Source: Helicobacter felis ATCC 49179
GTDB lineage: Bacteria > Campylobacterota > Campylobacteria > Campylobacterales > Helicobacteraceae
NCBI RefSeq assembly: GCF_000200595.1
Contig: NC_014810.2
Location: 1 to 64,000, forward strand
Length of the DNA: 64,000 nt
Direction: 5' to 3'
Made by a program: the position numbers and the translations under genes. Below are positions 43,734 through 53,583 of the stretch, in pieces; positions within the stretch are counted from its first letter, which is position 1; every line of letters begins with the position of its first letter. The notes under the pieces were generated by a model that saw nothing but the letters and a program-made list of their open reading frames with translations, searched no databases and had not been told where the DNA came from.

Positions 43734-44786
43734 TCATTGAAACTCTCTCCCTAAATTCTTTTGCAACGCCAAGCATAACACATTATTAGATTTAAAGGCT
43801 TGGATTTGTTGGTGTGGGTTGTCATATAAACAAGGAATGTAATCTAGGGTGATCAAGCGTTCTTCTTTGAGCTTTTTTTGCATGCGCTGGATTAGGGTTT
43901 TGCTAGGGTTTTGGAAACTTTTTAAGCAGAGGTCTAGGAATTTAGAATCCAAGTAAGAGGGATATAAACAGATTTCAGGGGTGCTCTCAATTTGACTAGG
44001 CGCGCTCTTAAGCTGGGCAAGTATCTTTAGGTAAGCTCTTCCCATCTTAGCTAAGTGGATACTTTGGAAGTAGTGATAATCTAAAAGCTGGTATAAAAGT
44101 GTGGCTAGATTGGGATCGCCTAGCGCTTGAGAAAAATCGACAACAAGTGTTGTAGGACTGTCATCACCCAAGCCCATCAATCTATTTAAAATCCCATAGA
44201 CACTAAGCCCGGTGTCTAAGTCTTGGAATAGATGGATAAGTGCGGGGCTTTTATGGGGGGTGTCATTATATACGCCTACTTCTAGGCTATCTGTGTCTTG
44301 CCATATCTCATCCATGTTTAAACAATCTGGAGTCCAACATGCGTGTGTGTTGGTGTAGTGATGGATAAACTCGATGTGTGTAAAGGGGTTAATCCCGTGT
44401 TGTTGGAGTTGCAAAAGAGGGGTATAGAGAAACGCGTTAATTTGTGAAAAGTCTAAAGCTATTTGTTTAGCTGTTTTGCTAAAAGAGGGCACTTCTGGGC
44501 TATCTGGCATGGATTCTTTAATAAGCTCTAAGAGGGCAAGCGTGCTAAATAGGTGCATCGCTTCTAGCATGGCACGCTCTTTGGGGGTGCTTGCCTTGAA
44601 CTGCTTTAAAATATGGATAGCAACACTTTGGGCTAGCTGAAGTATTTGTTGTCTTTGGGGACTTAGGTTTGTCAAAAAGGCGTGCAAAGAGGGAGGGTGC
44701 GCCTGCTCATACAATATCTGCATCTCTTGAATAGGATTTGCGAGCAGGGGGAGAAAGAGTAATCCCATCCAAAGTAAAAAGGGCAT
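43734..44786 (-). CDS. secreted four-Cys family protein
   Basis: A 350-residue protein from ATG 44786 (AAGGAA upstream), with signal peptide MPFLLWMGLLFLPLLANP. The middle is helical. The last about 80 residues carry the family region: ICLYPSYLDSKFLDLC, then PCLYD, QAFKSNNVLCLALQ, with four conserved cysteines that could make two disulfides. It follows the gene at 44795 by 8 nt. The most divergent intact member. Function unknown. Confidence 0.65.
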   Translation of the reverse strand: MPFLLWMGLLFLPLLANPIQEMQILYEQAHPPSLHAFLTNLSPQRQQILQLAQSVAIHILKQFKASTPKERAMLEAMHLFSTLALLELIKESMPDSPEVPSFSKTAKQIALDFSQINAFLYTPLLQLQQHGINPFTHIEFIHHYTNTHACWTPDCLNMDEIWQDTDSLEVGVYNDTPHKSPALIHLFQDLDTGLSVYGILNRLMGLGDDSPTTLVVDFSQALGDPNLATLLYQLLDYHYFQSIHLAKMGRAYLKILAQLKSAPSQIESTPEICLYPSYLDSKFLDLCLKSFQNPSKTLIQRMQKKLKEERLITLDYIPCLYDNPHQQIQAFKSNNVLCLALQKNLGREFQ

Positions 44787-44794
44787 AGATTTCC

Positions 44795-45946
44795 TTAGAA
44801 TTTCATCTTTTGCAACGCCAAGCATAGCGCGTTACTAGATTTAAAAACTTGGAGCTTATCCTTAGGGTCTAAATACACACAGGGGCTATTATCAATAGAA
44901 ATCAAGCGCACAAGGTGTAATTGCTCTTGAATGTTCTTAGCGTTGTAGGTTTGGGCTTTAAAGAGTTGTTGGCAGATTTGTTGGGATTGTGGGCTTAAGT
45001 ATTTGGGGCTTAAACACATGGTAGGGTTGTCTTTGAGCATGTTTTTTAAAATCTTGGGATTTTGTAAGCTGTCGTAGTAATAAGGGGCGTTGCGATTTAG
45101 GGGGAACACCCGCGCTAGATAAAGATCAAAGAGATGTTCGGGGTCTATGCGTTGGGCGTTTTTATCCATGAAGTCCCAAAATGTGCGTCTGTCAGGTATC
45201 CGGTTTGCAGATATCCCCCCCTCAAAGATGGTGTTCATAACGAGCGCAACCCAAGAAGGATAGTCTATACGAAGGGCGAAGATGTCCATGGGTATATCCA
45301 CTTCATGCATATCTTGAATAAGGCGTTTTCTAAAAGGCTTATAGGGAATAATGTTTTTTCTTTGTTCTTCATATAGCCCTTTTTCATGAAAAACAAAAAT
45401 ATTTCTCATACGACGCAGATCACCATTTTTAGAAAAAATGCGATGGAGTTGTTGGAGATAGGCGATCACATCTAGCCCCGCTTTGTGGGCGTTGAAAAGC
45501 GGGGCATAGAGCCATGCGTTGATGTGTAAAAATTCGTGGGCAACAAATGTAGCCTTTTCTTCAAGCGACATGTCTATGAGGTCTAGGGCATGGAACATTG
45601 CCATATCTTTAACATGGGTTAAAAAAAGCTCTTCTCTTTGGTTTTTGGGCTTAAACTCTTTAAACAAGGGGACTTGCTTAACCACAGCTTTGGCTAGGGG
45701 GATGGAGGCATCTGTATAATCTGCCATAATCTGAGCCAGAGTATAGTCGTAGTTGTTATTTAATGGGACATTTTCGCACGCATCTTTTATCTTGGCAGAG
45801 GATTTTTGCATGTAATCATAGAGTGTCTTAAACGCCTTGAAAAATTGGAATTCTTGGAGCGTGCTTATTGGGATAAAGATGGTTACTACCTTTTCTTTAG
45901 CCTGCAGATTGAACACCAAGAGAGCTAAGAGGAGCAAACGGATCAT
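44795..45946 (-). CDS. secreted four-Cys family protein
   Basis: 383 residues with signal peptide MIRLLLLALLVFNLQA. Helical middle with shared blocks (YTDASIPLAKAVVKQVPL, KDMAMFHALDL, INAWLYAPLFNAHKAGLDVI, FWDFMDKNAQRIDPEHL). The C-terminal region has four Cys: TMCLSPKYLSPQSQQIC, SPCVYLDPKDKLQVFKSS, NALCLALQ. Its start overlaps the stop of the upstream member (TAAATGA context). Closest relatives in the window are those at 56419 and 58593. Confidence 0.7.
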   Translation of the reverse strand: MIRLLLLALLVFNLQAKEKVVTIFIPISTLQEFQFFKAFKTLYDYMQKSSAKIKDACENVPLNNNYDYTLAQIMADYTDASIPLAKAVVKQVPLFKEFKPKNQREELFLTHVKDMAMFHALDLIDMSLEEKATFVAHEFLHINAWLYAPLFNAHKAGLDVIAYLQQLHRIFSKNGDLRRMRNIFVFHEKGLYEEQRKNIIPYKPFRKRLIQDMHEVDIPMDIFALRIDYPSWVALVMNTIFEGGISANRIPDRRTFWDFMDKNAQRIDPEHLFDLYLARVFPLNRNAPYYYDSLQNPKILKNMLKDNPTMCLSPKYLSPQSQQICQQLFKAQTYNAKNIQEQLHLVRLISIDNSPCVYLDPKDKLQVFKSSNALCLALQKMKF

Positions 45947-47184
45947 TTAAGCCCCTTTTCTAAATGTTCTTGCAACGCCAAACAGATCGCGTTGTCAGAC
46001 TTAAACGCTTGTAGCTTGTCTTGGGAGTTCAAATACACACAGGGGGCGTTGTCAATGGAGAGCAGGCGCAGGGAGTTTAGGTATTTTTGTAAGGGTTTAG
46101 GATCGTAGGTGTGTTGTTGGAAGATTTGTAGGCACACTGCCTTAGCCTCTTGGTTTAAATACTGGGGTTGCAGGCAGGGAGTGGGGTTTTTGGGCAGAGT
46201 TAATTGCATCGCAGCTGTCATGTCCTTCATCGCTTCTACAAAATTATGGAAATTTGGATCGCCTGCAGAAATCAAACCACTGCCACCAAACATCAAACCA
46301 TTGCCACAAGGGTTTTTCATTGCGCGCACATTGGTAACAATTTCCCAATAATGACCCATGTTGCTGGTGTATTGATCGGCACTATTCCCCAAGAAAGTCT
46401 TGGTGCGCGCTTGGTAATAAGTTACCCATAATTCCAAATCTTGCACCTTGACACCCATAACACTGATGATCTGATCTTGCAAAAAATTTTGACTGGTAGG
46501 CTCCACATCAAAAATATTGGTGTTGTAACCGCTCAAATCATTGCGCACATTAATGTACTTAAAATCCTCAAAAAAATGGCGCATAGTCAGAGTCTTCGCA
46601 CCTTTAGTCATATTTAAAATATCTTCTTGGGTTTGCATGTTAGACCAATAATTATAAAGGAAAAGCGGATCAAACTTGGCGTGCAGTGCCTGTAAATAAT
46701 CTGCCATGTCTAAACCCTGATGATAAGCCTCCAGCAAGGGGGCATAGATCAACTCTATGTTCTTTAAAAATTTTGACGCGTTCTGTTGGGCGTCAAAGGG
46801 CTTAACCCGCTCTGGATGCTCTGGAGAATCATTACAATCATCAATACCGGGAGTAGAATCGCGCAAAAGAGCAGCGAGGTTAAACATCTCAAGGGCTTTG
46901 AGTGCTTGGATGGCTTGGGCTTGTTTGGGGTCTTTGGGTGTGAGGGCTTGTAAAAGCGGGATGTGATTGACAAAGGCTTTTAGGTGCTTGACAAGGGCTG
47001 GTGCTTCCCTTTGCATGGCAACTGAATAGACCATGCCATTCTCTACGCGATCACAACGCTCTTTGAAAGCTTGGTAGTAAATTTTAACCACCAATGCGCG
47101 GGCTTGTTGCATTTCTTGGACCAAATCAACGCTGACAGCCCATAGGGGGCTGATGAGTAGAAGGGTGCTAATCAAGCGAGTCAT
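45943..47184 (-). CDS. secreted four-Cys family protein
   Basis: 413 residues with signal peptide ending in SPLWA. Shared family blocks: ALVKHLKAFVNHIPLLQAL, KALEMFNLAALLRDS, YAPLLEAYHQGLDMADYLQAL, and the four-Cys end (PCLQPQYLNQEAKAVC, APCVYLNSQDKLQAFKSD, NAICLALQ). The intact counterpart of the interrupted gene at 59816. It is second in the module large paralogue, this gene, 44795. Confidence 0.7.
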   Translation of the reverse strand: MTRLISTLLLISPLWAVSVDLVQEMQQARALVVKIYYQAFKERCDRVENGMVYSVAMQREAPALVKHLKAFVNHIPLLQALTPKDPKQAQAIQALKALEMFNLAALLRDSTPGIDDCNDSPEHPERVKPFDAQQNASKFLKNIELIYAPLLEAYHQGLDMADYLQALHAKFDPLFLYNYWSNMQTQEDILNMTKGAKTLTMRHFFEDFKYINVRNDLSGYNTNIFDVEPTSQNFLQDQIISVMGVKVQDLELWVTYYQARTKTFLGNSADQYTSNMGHYWEIVTNVRAMKNPCGNGLMFGGSGLISAGDPNFHNFVEAMKDMTAAMQLTLPKNPTPCLQPQYLNQEAKAVCLQIFQQHTYDPKPLQKYLNSLRLLSIDNAPCVYLNSQDKLQAFKSDNAICLALQEHLEKGLK

Positions 47185-47223
47185 TGAAGCTCCCTTATTT
47201 GAGTGCTTGGCATGGCAAAGATT

Positions 47224-49164
47224 TTATTCTTGATCGGGGTCTGGTAAAAACTCGTTGAAATGCTTCCAGCCTTGCGCTTCAAACATGCCCGTGTCATCGT
47301 CTGTTAAATTGATGGTGTTAGCACCAATGGCATTATCCCCGGGTTCTTCACTATCAGGATCCTCCGCACCACAATTTTTAATGATATCAAGCTTTTCAGC
47401 AAGATTATGCGCTTTGCTAATTTCGTTGAAACAAGTATTAGCAGCCCAAGTGGTTTCATCCAAATCACAAGCATGATCGCCACAATCATCGGTGGGCAAT
47501 TGGCTCAATGACCCCACTAAGATGATATGCACCGCATTCCCTTGTTGGACCTTTGTTATGATCTTAGAGACTAGATTGATGGGAGTGTTATAATCTGCAA
47601 TCCCATCGGCATAGCTAGGCGAAGCTTGCACAATCACATAAAAATTTTTCTTGGCATTCTTGGGCACTAGATCGATTCTATGGGCTTTTTGGAAAAAGGT
47701 TTTTAGGGGTTTGGCATAGGTTTTCACATAATTATAGGCGGATGCTTCTTCTGCAAAATCATTCAAGAGAGCTTGATCGTTTTCATGCAGTTTGCGCACG
47801 CGCCCGGGTTTAAACCACAACTTGGCTTGGGGACTATATAGCCATGCACTTTGCTCACGGCTTTGTTTGTCTTGCAATAGCACGATTTGAAAAGGGGCAT
47901 GTTTCAAGCTAGCCTTTTTTACAACCTTGTAGGCACTTAAACCCTGCGCTTTTGTGGGGGGCTTATCTCCCATAGGAGTATCTAAACTCTTTAAAAAATC
48001 GCGTGCTTTGATGAGCCCTGTTTTAGGGCTGTAAATATAGGGGGTGGGGTTGTCGTTGTCGATATATCCGGGTGTCTCATTGTGTTTTTCTTGAATGCCA
48101 AAGAGAAAGGTTTCCCAACCCCTGCCCGTATCAGCTACTTTTTTAGAACCTTTAGGTTCTTCTGCGAGCTGGCCATCGGGGACACCACAAGCGCCTTTAA
48201 TGGAAGTGGCGTGGAATTGTTCTTTAAGCTGTTGGTAAGATTGAAAAAGGGCTTTACAGGGGGGATTGGTTTTATATTTACCAACGATACCGCAGTCTTT
48301 AAGGGGATCATCGCCTGTGTCTGGTATATCACAATAGCTAATGTCCCGTTCTAGGGCAAAGACATGGACGCGGTAGCGTTTTACAATGGTGGGAAATTTG
48401 TCAAGGATTTCTTTGGTGCGTTGGTAGAGATTGGTGTAATGCAGATCAGAATTATCAAAATTTAAAACAAGATAGAGATCGGGGGCTTGGGGGTTAGCAG
48501 AGGGGAAGTGATCCAAACAGGATTTAGGCAACACCTTAAAAAAAGAGCCAAAGAGAAGGGGGGCGTTTTTAGCGTCTAATTGTTGGACGCGCGTGTTGAT
48601 TTGATTAAAAAGAGTGGCATTATCTCCAAAGGCTTGCGCAACCTCTATAGCTTGGGTGGTGTTTTCATCTATGAGCCACACACTGGGACCATCAAAGGTA
48701 GCACTCTGCCAACGCGTGCCTTGCAAGGGTTTTAAAGAAAGTAGGGTTTCATTAAAGTCAATAAAGTTAGTAAAAGAAGTGCCTGTCGTATTGGTCAGGA
48801 TGTTATACATCTTTAAGGGCATGGCCTGGTTATGCGCGGCTATGTCATTATCTAGGTCAGCACCATAGTAATTATCTGGTCTTTTATTAGTCAGCCTGAG
48901 AGTCTGTTTATCTATCCACCACGCCACCCATTTGCCCTTGTAATCCACAATCAGCGCTTTATAACCCGGACTATAAGAGTAACCATCGTGATATAGACTT
49001 GTTTCCACAGATTTAACCACCTTGCCTAGAATGTGGTTTTGTTCTAGGATAGCTTGCCCATCGATCCCTTGTATCTTCTTAGCCACAAGGCATGCCAAGC
49101 ACAAGCCCCACAAGATTAAAAGACGCTTGAGTGTTATATGGAATTTCTTATCAAGTCTGCACAT
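47224..49164 (-). CDS. large secreted paralogue (646 residues), unknown function
   Basis: Close paralogue of the gene at 39381, with the same signal/anchor, same central blocks and an extra Cys-containing insert around residue 265-300 (CDIPDTGDDPLKDCG). The C-terminal part holds several Cys (DCGDHACD, TCFN, NCG), probably disulfide bonded if exported. It precedes the four-Cys genes in the same orientation. Function unknown. Confidence 0.65.
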   Translation of the reverse strand: MCRLDKKFHITLKRLLILWGLCLACLVAKKIQGIDGQAILEQNHILGKVVKSVETSLYHDGYSYSPGYKALIVDYKGKWVAWWIDKQTLRLTNKRPDNYYGADLDNDIAAHNQAMPLKMYNILTNTTGTSFTNFIDFNETLLSLKPLQGTRWQSATFDGPSVWLIDENTTQAIEVAQAFGDNATLFNQINTRVQQLDAKNAPLLFGSFFKVLPKSCLDHFPSANPQAPDLYLVLNFDNSDLHYTNLYQRTKEILDKFPTIVKRYRVHVFALERDISYCDIPDTGDDPLKDCGIVGKYKTNPPCKALFQSYQQLKEQFHATSIKGACGVPDGQLAEEPKGSKKVADTGRGWETFLFGIQEKHNETPGYIDNDNPTPYIYSPKTGLIKARDFLKSLDTPMGDKPPTKAQGLSAYKVVKKASLKHAPFQIVLLQDKQSREQSAWLYSPQAKLWFKPGRVRKLHENDQALLNDFAEEASAYNYVKTYAKPLKTFFQKAHRIDLVPKNAKKNFYVIVQASPSYADGIADYNTPINLVSKIITKVQQGNAVHIILVGSLSQLPTDDCGDHACDLDETTWAANTCFNEISKAHNLAEKLDIIKNCGAEDPDSEEPGDNAIGANTINLTDDDTGMFEAQGWKHFNEFLPDPDQE

Positions 49165-49323
49165 TTTCTAATCCTTTATATTACTTATGCGCACAAGCGC
49201 GGGCATTATAAAGAATTTAGATCAATTTTGAAGAATCTTACAAGCTCTCAAGACAAGGTCTTGCTCTAAATTTAAAAACGCGCTATGTTTGGCATTGCAA
49301 AAACATTTAAATAAGGAATTTTG

Positions 49324-51492
49324 ATGGTGCGCTTGTTTATGATAGTTTTGTTGTTTGTGGCATGCACGCATGTCCAAAAACCTACCCCACCCCAGCCTAC
49401 TCCCCAGCCTACCTCTGCCCTGCCTACAGCCCTCCAGACCCTCCAAGAATACATCAAAAACCCACAGGAGGAGGACCCCTTGAAAGTCAGGGACATTGAG
49501 ATGAATTTAGCCCAAAAAGTCCTAGATCAAGTGCCTTTGATCCAAGCCTTCAAACCCAAAGATGCCCAAGAAGCGCGCTTTTTACAGACACTTAAAACCC
49601 TAGAAGCTTTCTATTTGGTGCTTTTGATCCAAAATCACATGGAGGAGAAGCGCGAAACCATTGCGCAAATGTTTTTAACCGATTTCAGTCTTCTCTATGC
49701 CCCGCTTTTCAACGCCCACAAAGCAGGGCTAAACCTTAGGGAGTATTTGAAAAGTCTTGCTGCAAATTTTGGAGAGGACATGCCCTATCAGCTCAAACGC
49801 TGCCAAAATAATTTTGATAAAAAGTGCATTAAGCGCGAGGTGAGCAACTACGCAGGCGGCGGTGCCCTAGAGTATTCTGTGGATTTCAACAAGGAGGGGA
49901 TTTTAGCCCCCTTTATAAGCGACTTGCAAGGGGTGTATCGCCTCTATAATCGTTTTCTCGTGTCTGTCTATGATCATGTGTGGTCTGAGATCACTTTGGG
50001 TTATTGGGATAGACAACGGATTTTTACTGATGTGAGCACACGCGCGCAGGCATTACAAGAGTTTGATTATCTCAAAGTCCTGCATTTTGTGCGCGCGCTA
50101 GATATGAGCACTAATGTAGACGCTTATCTGGATTTGCAAGACATCACCCCCCAACTTTTGCAAGATCGCCCCACCATTTGCCTACACCCCAAGTATTTAA
50201 CCCCCAAACTCCAACAAGAATGTATCCTTGTACTTAATTCTTTGGACAGCCAGATTTTAAAAACCCAGCTCCAAAACCTGCGCTTGTTTTCTGTGCATGA
50301 CAACCCATGCGCGTATTTAAACCCGCAAAACAAACTCCAGCTATTTCCCTCCAAAAATGCCCTCTGCCAAGCCCTGCAACAACGCTTACAAAAAGATTTT
50401 GACACGCGTATTTGGCTGGACTTGGCTCACAACTACAAGCCTACCCCCTTTGATCGCTTGATCCAAATCGCCGAGCAAATAAAAAGGCTCATGTACAAGG
50501 GTCATAAGGCGCATGATCCGGGGCGTAGTCTCATCACAAGCGATGCTGTGCTAGACGATTTGCCCACTTTAGAGAAACTAGGATACGGATTTATCGATCA
50601 AATCCCTCTTTTACAAAAATTAAAACCCAGAGATAAGCAAGAGGAGCACTTTGTAACAGAATTAAAAAAATTTGAGCTCATGCATCTTTTTACCTTGCTC
50701 TTTGGCTCGCTCTTAGATGATAAAAGTGAACATCCAAGACATATCCCTCTTAAACAGGTGTTGCAAGATTATCTCAAGGTCCTAGATTTTATCTACTCTC
50801 CCTTGATTGAGGCGCACCAGCAGGGTATGAATCTCAACACCTATATAGACGCCCTGCAAGCCCACCCCTTTTACCCCTCCAGCTTTAAAGATGTGATCGA
50901 CTACTTTTCAGAACACGAACAAAAAAGCCCCAAACCCATGTTGCCCGTGCAAGCTTTCTTTAAGGATTTCAAAATTGCGGAGCTGGCGTATAGATTAGTC
51001 AATCCAGAACTCTCTTATGCCCTCTTGGGCGAATACATTGAGGGGGATTATGCAGAGACCTATGCGATATGGAAATGGCATTTAGGCGATAGTGATGTCA
51101 ATCCGATCCTAGATGAGGATGCCTTGATGCGCACCTTTGCCCCCTTCTTTATCCAATATGGGACTCGATTCTTTGAACTCTTGTTTGAGAGTTATTACTA
51201 CACCTTTGACGATCCTCTCTCTAGCCCGGAACTAGATGTAGCGACTTTGCAAAGACACCCCCAACTCTGTTTCAAGCCTAAGTATCTGCGCCAAAAATTC
51301 CAGGAAGCGTGTTTAAATATCTTTAAAGATCGCACCTACAGCCCCCATGCTTTACAAACTGCGCTAGGCGGTCTCGCCCTAGTGAATATAGATAAAACCC
51401 CGTGTTTAGCCCATGACGCGCAGGGCAAGCTCCAAAAGCTCCCCTCTAAAAACCCTGTTTGTTTGGCGTTACAAAGCGGTTTAAAGTTTTGA
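49324..51492 (+). CDS. double four-Cys family lipoprotein
   Basis: A 722-residue protein of two tandem family units. The N-terminus is a lipoprotein signal with lipobox LFVAC (Cys about residue 16), then a Pro/Thr/Gln linker. Unit 1 ends near residue 360 with ICLHPKYLTPKLQQEC ... KLQLFPSKNALCQALQ; unit 2 ends at the C-terminus with LCFKPKYLRQKFQEAC ... KLQKLPSKNPVCLALQ. It is divergent from the gene at 47224 and is the only lipid-anchored and only fused member. ATG 49324 has AAGGAA upstream. Confidence 0.75.
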   Translation: MVRLFMIVLLFVACTHVQKPTPPQPTPQPTSALPTALQTLQEYIKNPQEEDPLKVRDIEMNLAQKVLDQVPLIQAFKPKDAQEARFLQTLKTLEAFYLVLLIQNHMEEKRETIAQMFLTDFSLLYAPLFNAHKAGLNLREYLKSLAANFGEDMPYQLKRCQNNFDKKCIKREVSNYAGGGALEYSVDFNKEGILAPFISDLQGVYRLYNRFLVSVYDHVWSEITLGYWDRQRIFTDVSTRAQALQEFDYLKVLHFVRALDMSTNVDAYLDLQDITPQLLQDRPTICLHPKYLTPKLQQECILVLNSLDSQILKTQLQNLRLFSVHDNPCAYLNPQNKLQLFPSKNALCQALQQRLQKDFDTRIWLDLAHNYKPTPFDRLIQIAEQIKRLMYKGHKAHDPGRSLITSDAVLDDLPTLEKLGYGFIDQIPLLQKLKPRDKQEEHFVTELKKFELMHLFTLLFGSLLDDKSEHPRHIPLKQVLQDYLKVLDFIYSPLIEAHQQGMNLNTYIDALQAHPFYPSSFKDVIDYFSEHEQKSPKPMLPVQAFFKDFKIAELAYRLVNPELSYALLGEYIEGDYAETYAIWKWHLGDSDVNPILDEDALMRTFAPFFIQYGTRFFELLFESYYYTFDDPLSSPELDVATLQRHPQLCFKPKYLRQKFQEACLNIFKDRTYSPHALQTALGGLALVNIDKTPCLAHDAQGKLQKLPSKNPVCLALQSGLKF

Positions 51493-51504
51493 GGGCGATA
51501 AAAG

Positions 51505-51625
51505 TTACAAGTAAAGTTTGGGCGTGGCGTGGCGTGGTTAGCGGTGTTTTTAATGTTTTGGTTGTGGTAGTGTGGTATATCTCATTTATCGTTGCGATGT
51601 GTAATATGCCCTAGTAAGGATTTCT
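51505..51625 (+). pseudogene. 3' relic of a small membrane protein gene
   Basis: TTTGGGCGTGGCG... through CCCTAGTAAGGATT matches, with changes, the 3' end and downstream spacer of the gene at 53584. It is a leftover of another array member. Confidence 0.55.
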
Positions 51626-51626
51626 A

Positions 51627-51884
51627 TTGAAAGCGTTTTTCTTAGGAGTAGTCTTAGTGCTCATGCCACTCTTCACGGCGTGTATGTGTTTTGGGGTGTT
51701 CGCAACATTAGAGGATTATGGTTGCCATACCAATGTTTTGGAATTTATCAGCGTGTTAGTGCTGGGCGCGTTGTCTTTTTTACCCATTAGAGAGATTTAC
51801 AAATATACAGGCTGGTCTTATGGTTGTATGGTGAGTGCGGGTGTTAACGGGTGGGTGGTGCTGTTCTGCCTTATGCTGACATAG
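51627..51884 (+). CDS. small membrane protein, tandem array member 1
   Basis: 85 residues, TTG start with AAGGA upstream. Hydrophobic N-terminal segment with LVLMPLFTACMCFGV, a short Cys/His stretch (YGCH), a second segment with LSFLPIREIYKYTGW, then GC and a third segment. The repeated pattern xLVLVLMPxxTxCMC...LSFLPIREIYKYTGWxxGCxVS is shared by the next members. Function unknown. Confidence 0.6.
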   Translation: MKAFFLGVVLVLMPLFTACMCFGVFATLEDYGCHTNVLEFISVLVLGALSFLPIREIYKYTGWSYGCMVSAGVNGWVVLFCLMLT

Positions 51885-51911
51885 CACTCCATGTATAAAA
51901 AAAGGTTGATG

Positions 51912-52217
51912 ATGAAAATCAAAAAAGTGCTCTTAGGGCTGGTATTGGTATTAATGCCTTTCTTCACGGCGTGTATGTGCATTGGGATGTTTGCAGCATT
52001 GCTTGATGGTTGCACTGATGGGGTTTTGGGAAATATAAGCTTAATGGGTATAGTGGTGTTATATGGGCTATCCTTTTGGCCCATTAGAGAGATCTACAAA
52101 TACACGGGTTGGCTCGATGGCTGTGTGGTGAGTGGGATTGTTAATGCAGGGAGTGTAATACTCGTCCCCATGATATTACTCTATATAAAAATGATAATGA
52201 TAGAACTCCATATATAA
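51912..52217 (+). CDS. small membrane protein, array member 2
   Basis: 101 residues from ATG 51912 (AAAGG upstream; open frame back to 51891). Same plan as member 1 with FFTACMCIGM and PIREIYKYTGWLDGCVVSG; the C-terminus is longer with an extra hydrophobic end. Confidence 0.6.
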   Translation: MKIKKVLLGLVLVLMPFFTACMCIGMFAALLDGCTDGVLGNISLMGIVVLYGLSFWPIREIYKYTGWLDGCVVSGIVNAGSVILVPMILLYIKMIMIELHI

Positions 52218-52238
52218 AATTACATTAAAAGGTTAGCC

Positions 52239-52514
52239 ATGAAAACTAAACAAGTGCTCTTAGGGCTGGTGTTAGTACTCATGCCTATCTTTACTTTGTG
52301 TATGTGTATGGGGGTAATAGGAACATTGCATGATTATGGTTGCCATGCTCATATTTTGGGATTTGTGGGCGTAGCGGTGTTAGGCGTGTTGTCTTTTTTG
52401 CCCATTAGAGAGATTTACAAATACACAGGTTGGCATTCTGGCTGTGTGGTGAGTGGGGGTTTTAATGGATCAGTGGCGGTGTTCTGCCATATGATCGCAT
52501 CCTATGTGTATTGA
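52239..52514 (+). CDS. small membrane protein, array member 3
   Basis: 91 residues, ATG after AAAAGG. Contains LVLMPIFTLCMCMGV, YGCHAHILGF and LPIREIYKYTGWHSGCVVSG. Very close in sequence to members 1 and 4. Confidence 0.6.
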   Translation: MKTKQVLLGLVLVLMPIFTLCMCMGVIGTLHDYGCHAHILGFVGVAVLGVLSFLPIREIYKYTGWHSGCVVSGGFNGSVAVFCHMIASYVY

Positions 52515-52522
52515 AAAGGTGA

Positions 52523-52804
52523 GTGATAAAAACTAAAGAAGCGTCTCTCTCAGGGCTAGTGTTGGTATTAATGCCCTTTTTCACTTTGTGTATGTGTTTT
52601 GGGGTGATAGAAACATTGCATGAGTGTGGTTGCCATGCGCATATTTTGGGGAGTGCGAGCGTGGCAGTGTTAGGCGTGCTGTCTTTTTTACCCATTAGGG
52701 AGATTTATAAACACACGGGTCGGTCTTTTGGCTGTGTGGTGAGTGGGATTGTTAATGTTGGGATCGTGGGATTTTGCTATATGATAGCATCCCACACATA
52801 TTAA
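52523..52804 (+). CDS. small membrane protein, array member 4
   Basis: 93 residues, GTG start with AAAAGG upstream. Contains LMPFFTLCMCFGV, CGCHAHILGS and LPIREIYKHTGRSFGCVVSG. Only 8 nt separate it from member 3. Confidence 0.6.
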   Translation: MIKTKEASLSGLVLVLMPFFTLCMCFGVIETLHECGCHAHILGSASVAVLGVLSFLPIREIYKHTGRSFGCVVSGIVNVGIVGFCYMIASHTY

Positions 52805-52815
52805 AAAGGTTGGTG

Positions 52816-53247
52816 ATGAAGAATAAACAAGGGTTTCTAGAGTTTTTGTGGCTAGCGTTAGTATTAATGCCTATCTTGGCTTTTGGGGCGTGTTTGTTTG
52901 CCGGGTGGCAACTTGTGAAGGCATGCCATTCTCACTTAGCAGATTTAAGCCAAGTGCCCTTAGGCGCGCTGTTTCTTTTATTAATTTTTGGGATTTACAA
53001 GCGCACGGGCTGGGTTTTTGCCTGTAAGATGAGCGGGATTTTCACCTTATTGGTGGTGCTGAGTGGGGTTTTTGTGGGGCTGGGGCGTTGGGATCGCCCT
53101 TGCTATGCAGAGCGGTGCGTGTGTGAGGGGATGTGTTATGAGAGTCCTTGTCCTACAGACCCTGTGAAGGATAAAGATAGTTGTATCGGAAGGTATTGTC
53201 CTGAGTGTTTGGGGCGCGCTACTACTGGGGCACCCCTACATAGGTAG
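52816..53247 (+). CDS. small membrane protein with Cys-rich tail, array member 5
   Basis: 143 residues from ATG 52816. Residues 1-90 follow the array plan (LVLMPILAFGACLF, IYKRTGWVFACKMSG). A unique tail of about 50 residues is rich in Cys (CYAERCVCEGMCYESPC, then SC, YCPEC), up to nine in all, which may bind metal or form disulfides outside the membrane. The tail was probably acquired after duplication. Confidence 0.6.
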   Translation: MKNKQGFLEFLWLALVLMPILAFGACLFAGWQLVKACHSHLADLSQVPLGALFLLLIFGIYKRTGWVFACKMSGIFTLLVVLSGVFVGLGRWDRPCYAERCVCEGMCYESPCPTDPVKDKDSCIGRYCPECLGRATTGAPLHR

Positions 53248-53275
53248 GTTGCCCGACTAAGATATTTTAGGGGCT

Positions 53276-53574
53276 ATGAAAAAGACTAAGGCGTTTTTCT
53301 TGGGGGCAGTGTTGGTGTTGATGCCCCTTTTGACTTTTTGGGTGTGTGCAGACGCGATGATATACTTTGGTCCTTGCCATGTGCGTTTAGCCTGGGTGAT
53401 GTGCTCTTAGTGGCTCTCTCTTTTGTGCCCCTTGTCAAAATCTATCAATATAGCGCCTCTAATAAGATTTGGGCTTTGAATTGCAAGATCAGTATGTACA
53501 CTAATATGATGGTTGTGGTGGGCTTGCTGATTATAGGGGGGCTACTTTTAGACATGCAATCGTTTCGTTGTTAG
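53276..53574 (+). pseudogene. small membrane protein gene, frameshifted, array member 6
   Basis: ATG 53276 opens MKKTKAFFLGAVLVLMPLL and runs to a stop after HVRLAWVMCS. A one-base shift near 53393 continues the family pattern (LGDVLLVALSFVPLVKIYQ) to 53574. A single-base deletion is the simplest reading. Confidence 0.65.
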
Positions 53575-53583
53575 GAGCATAAA

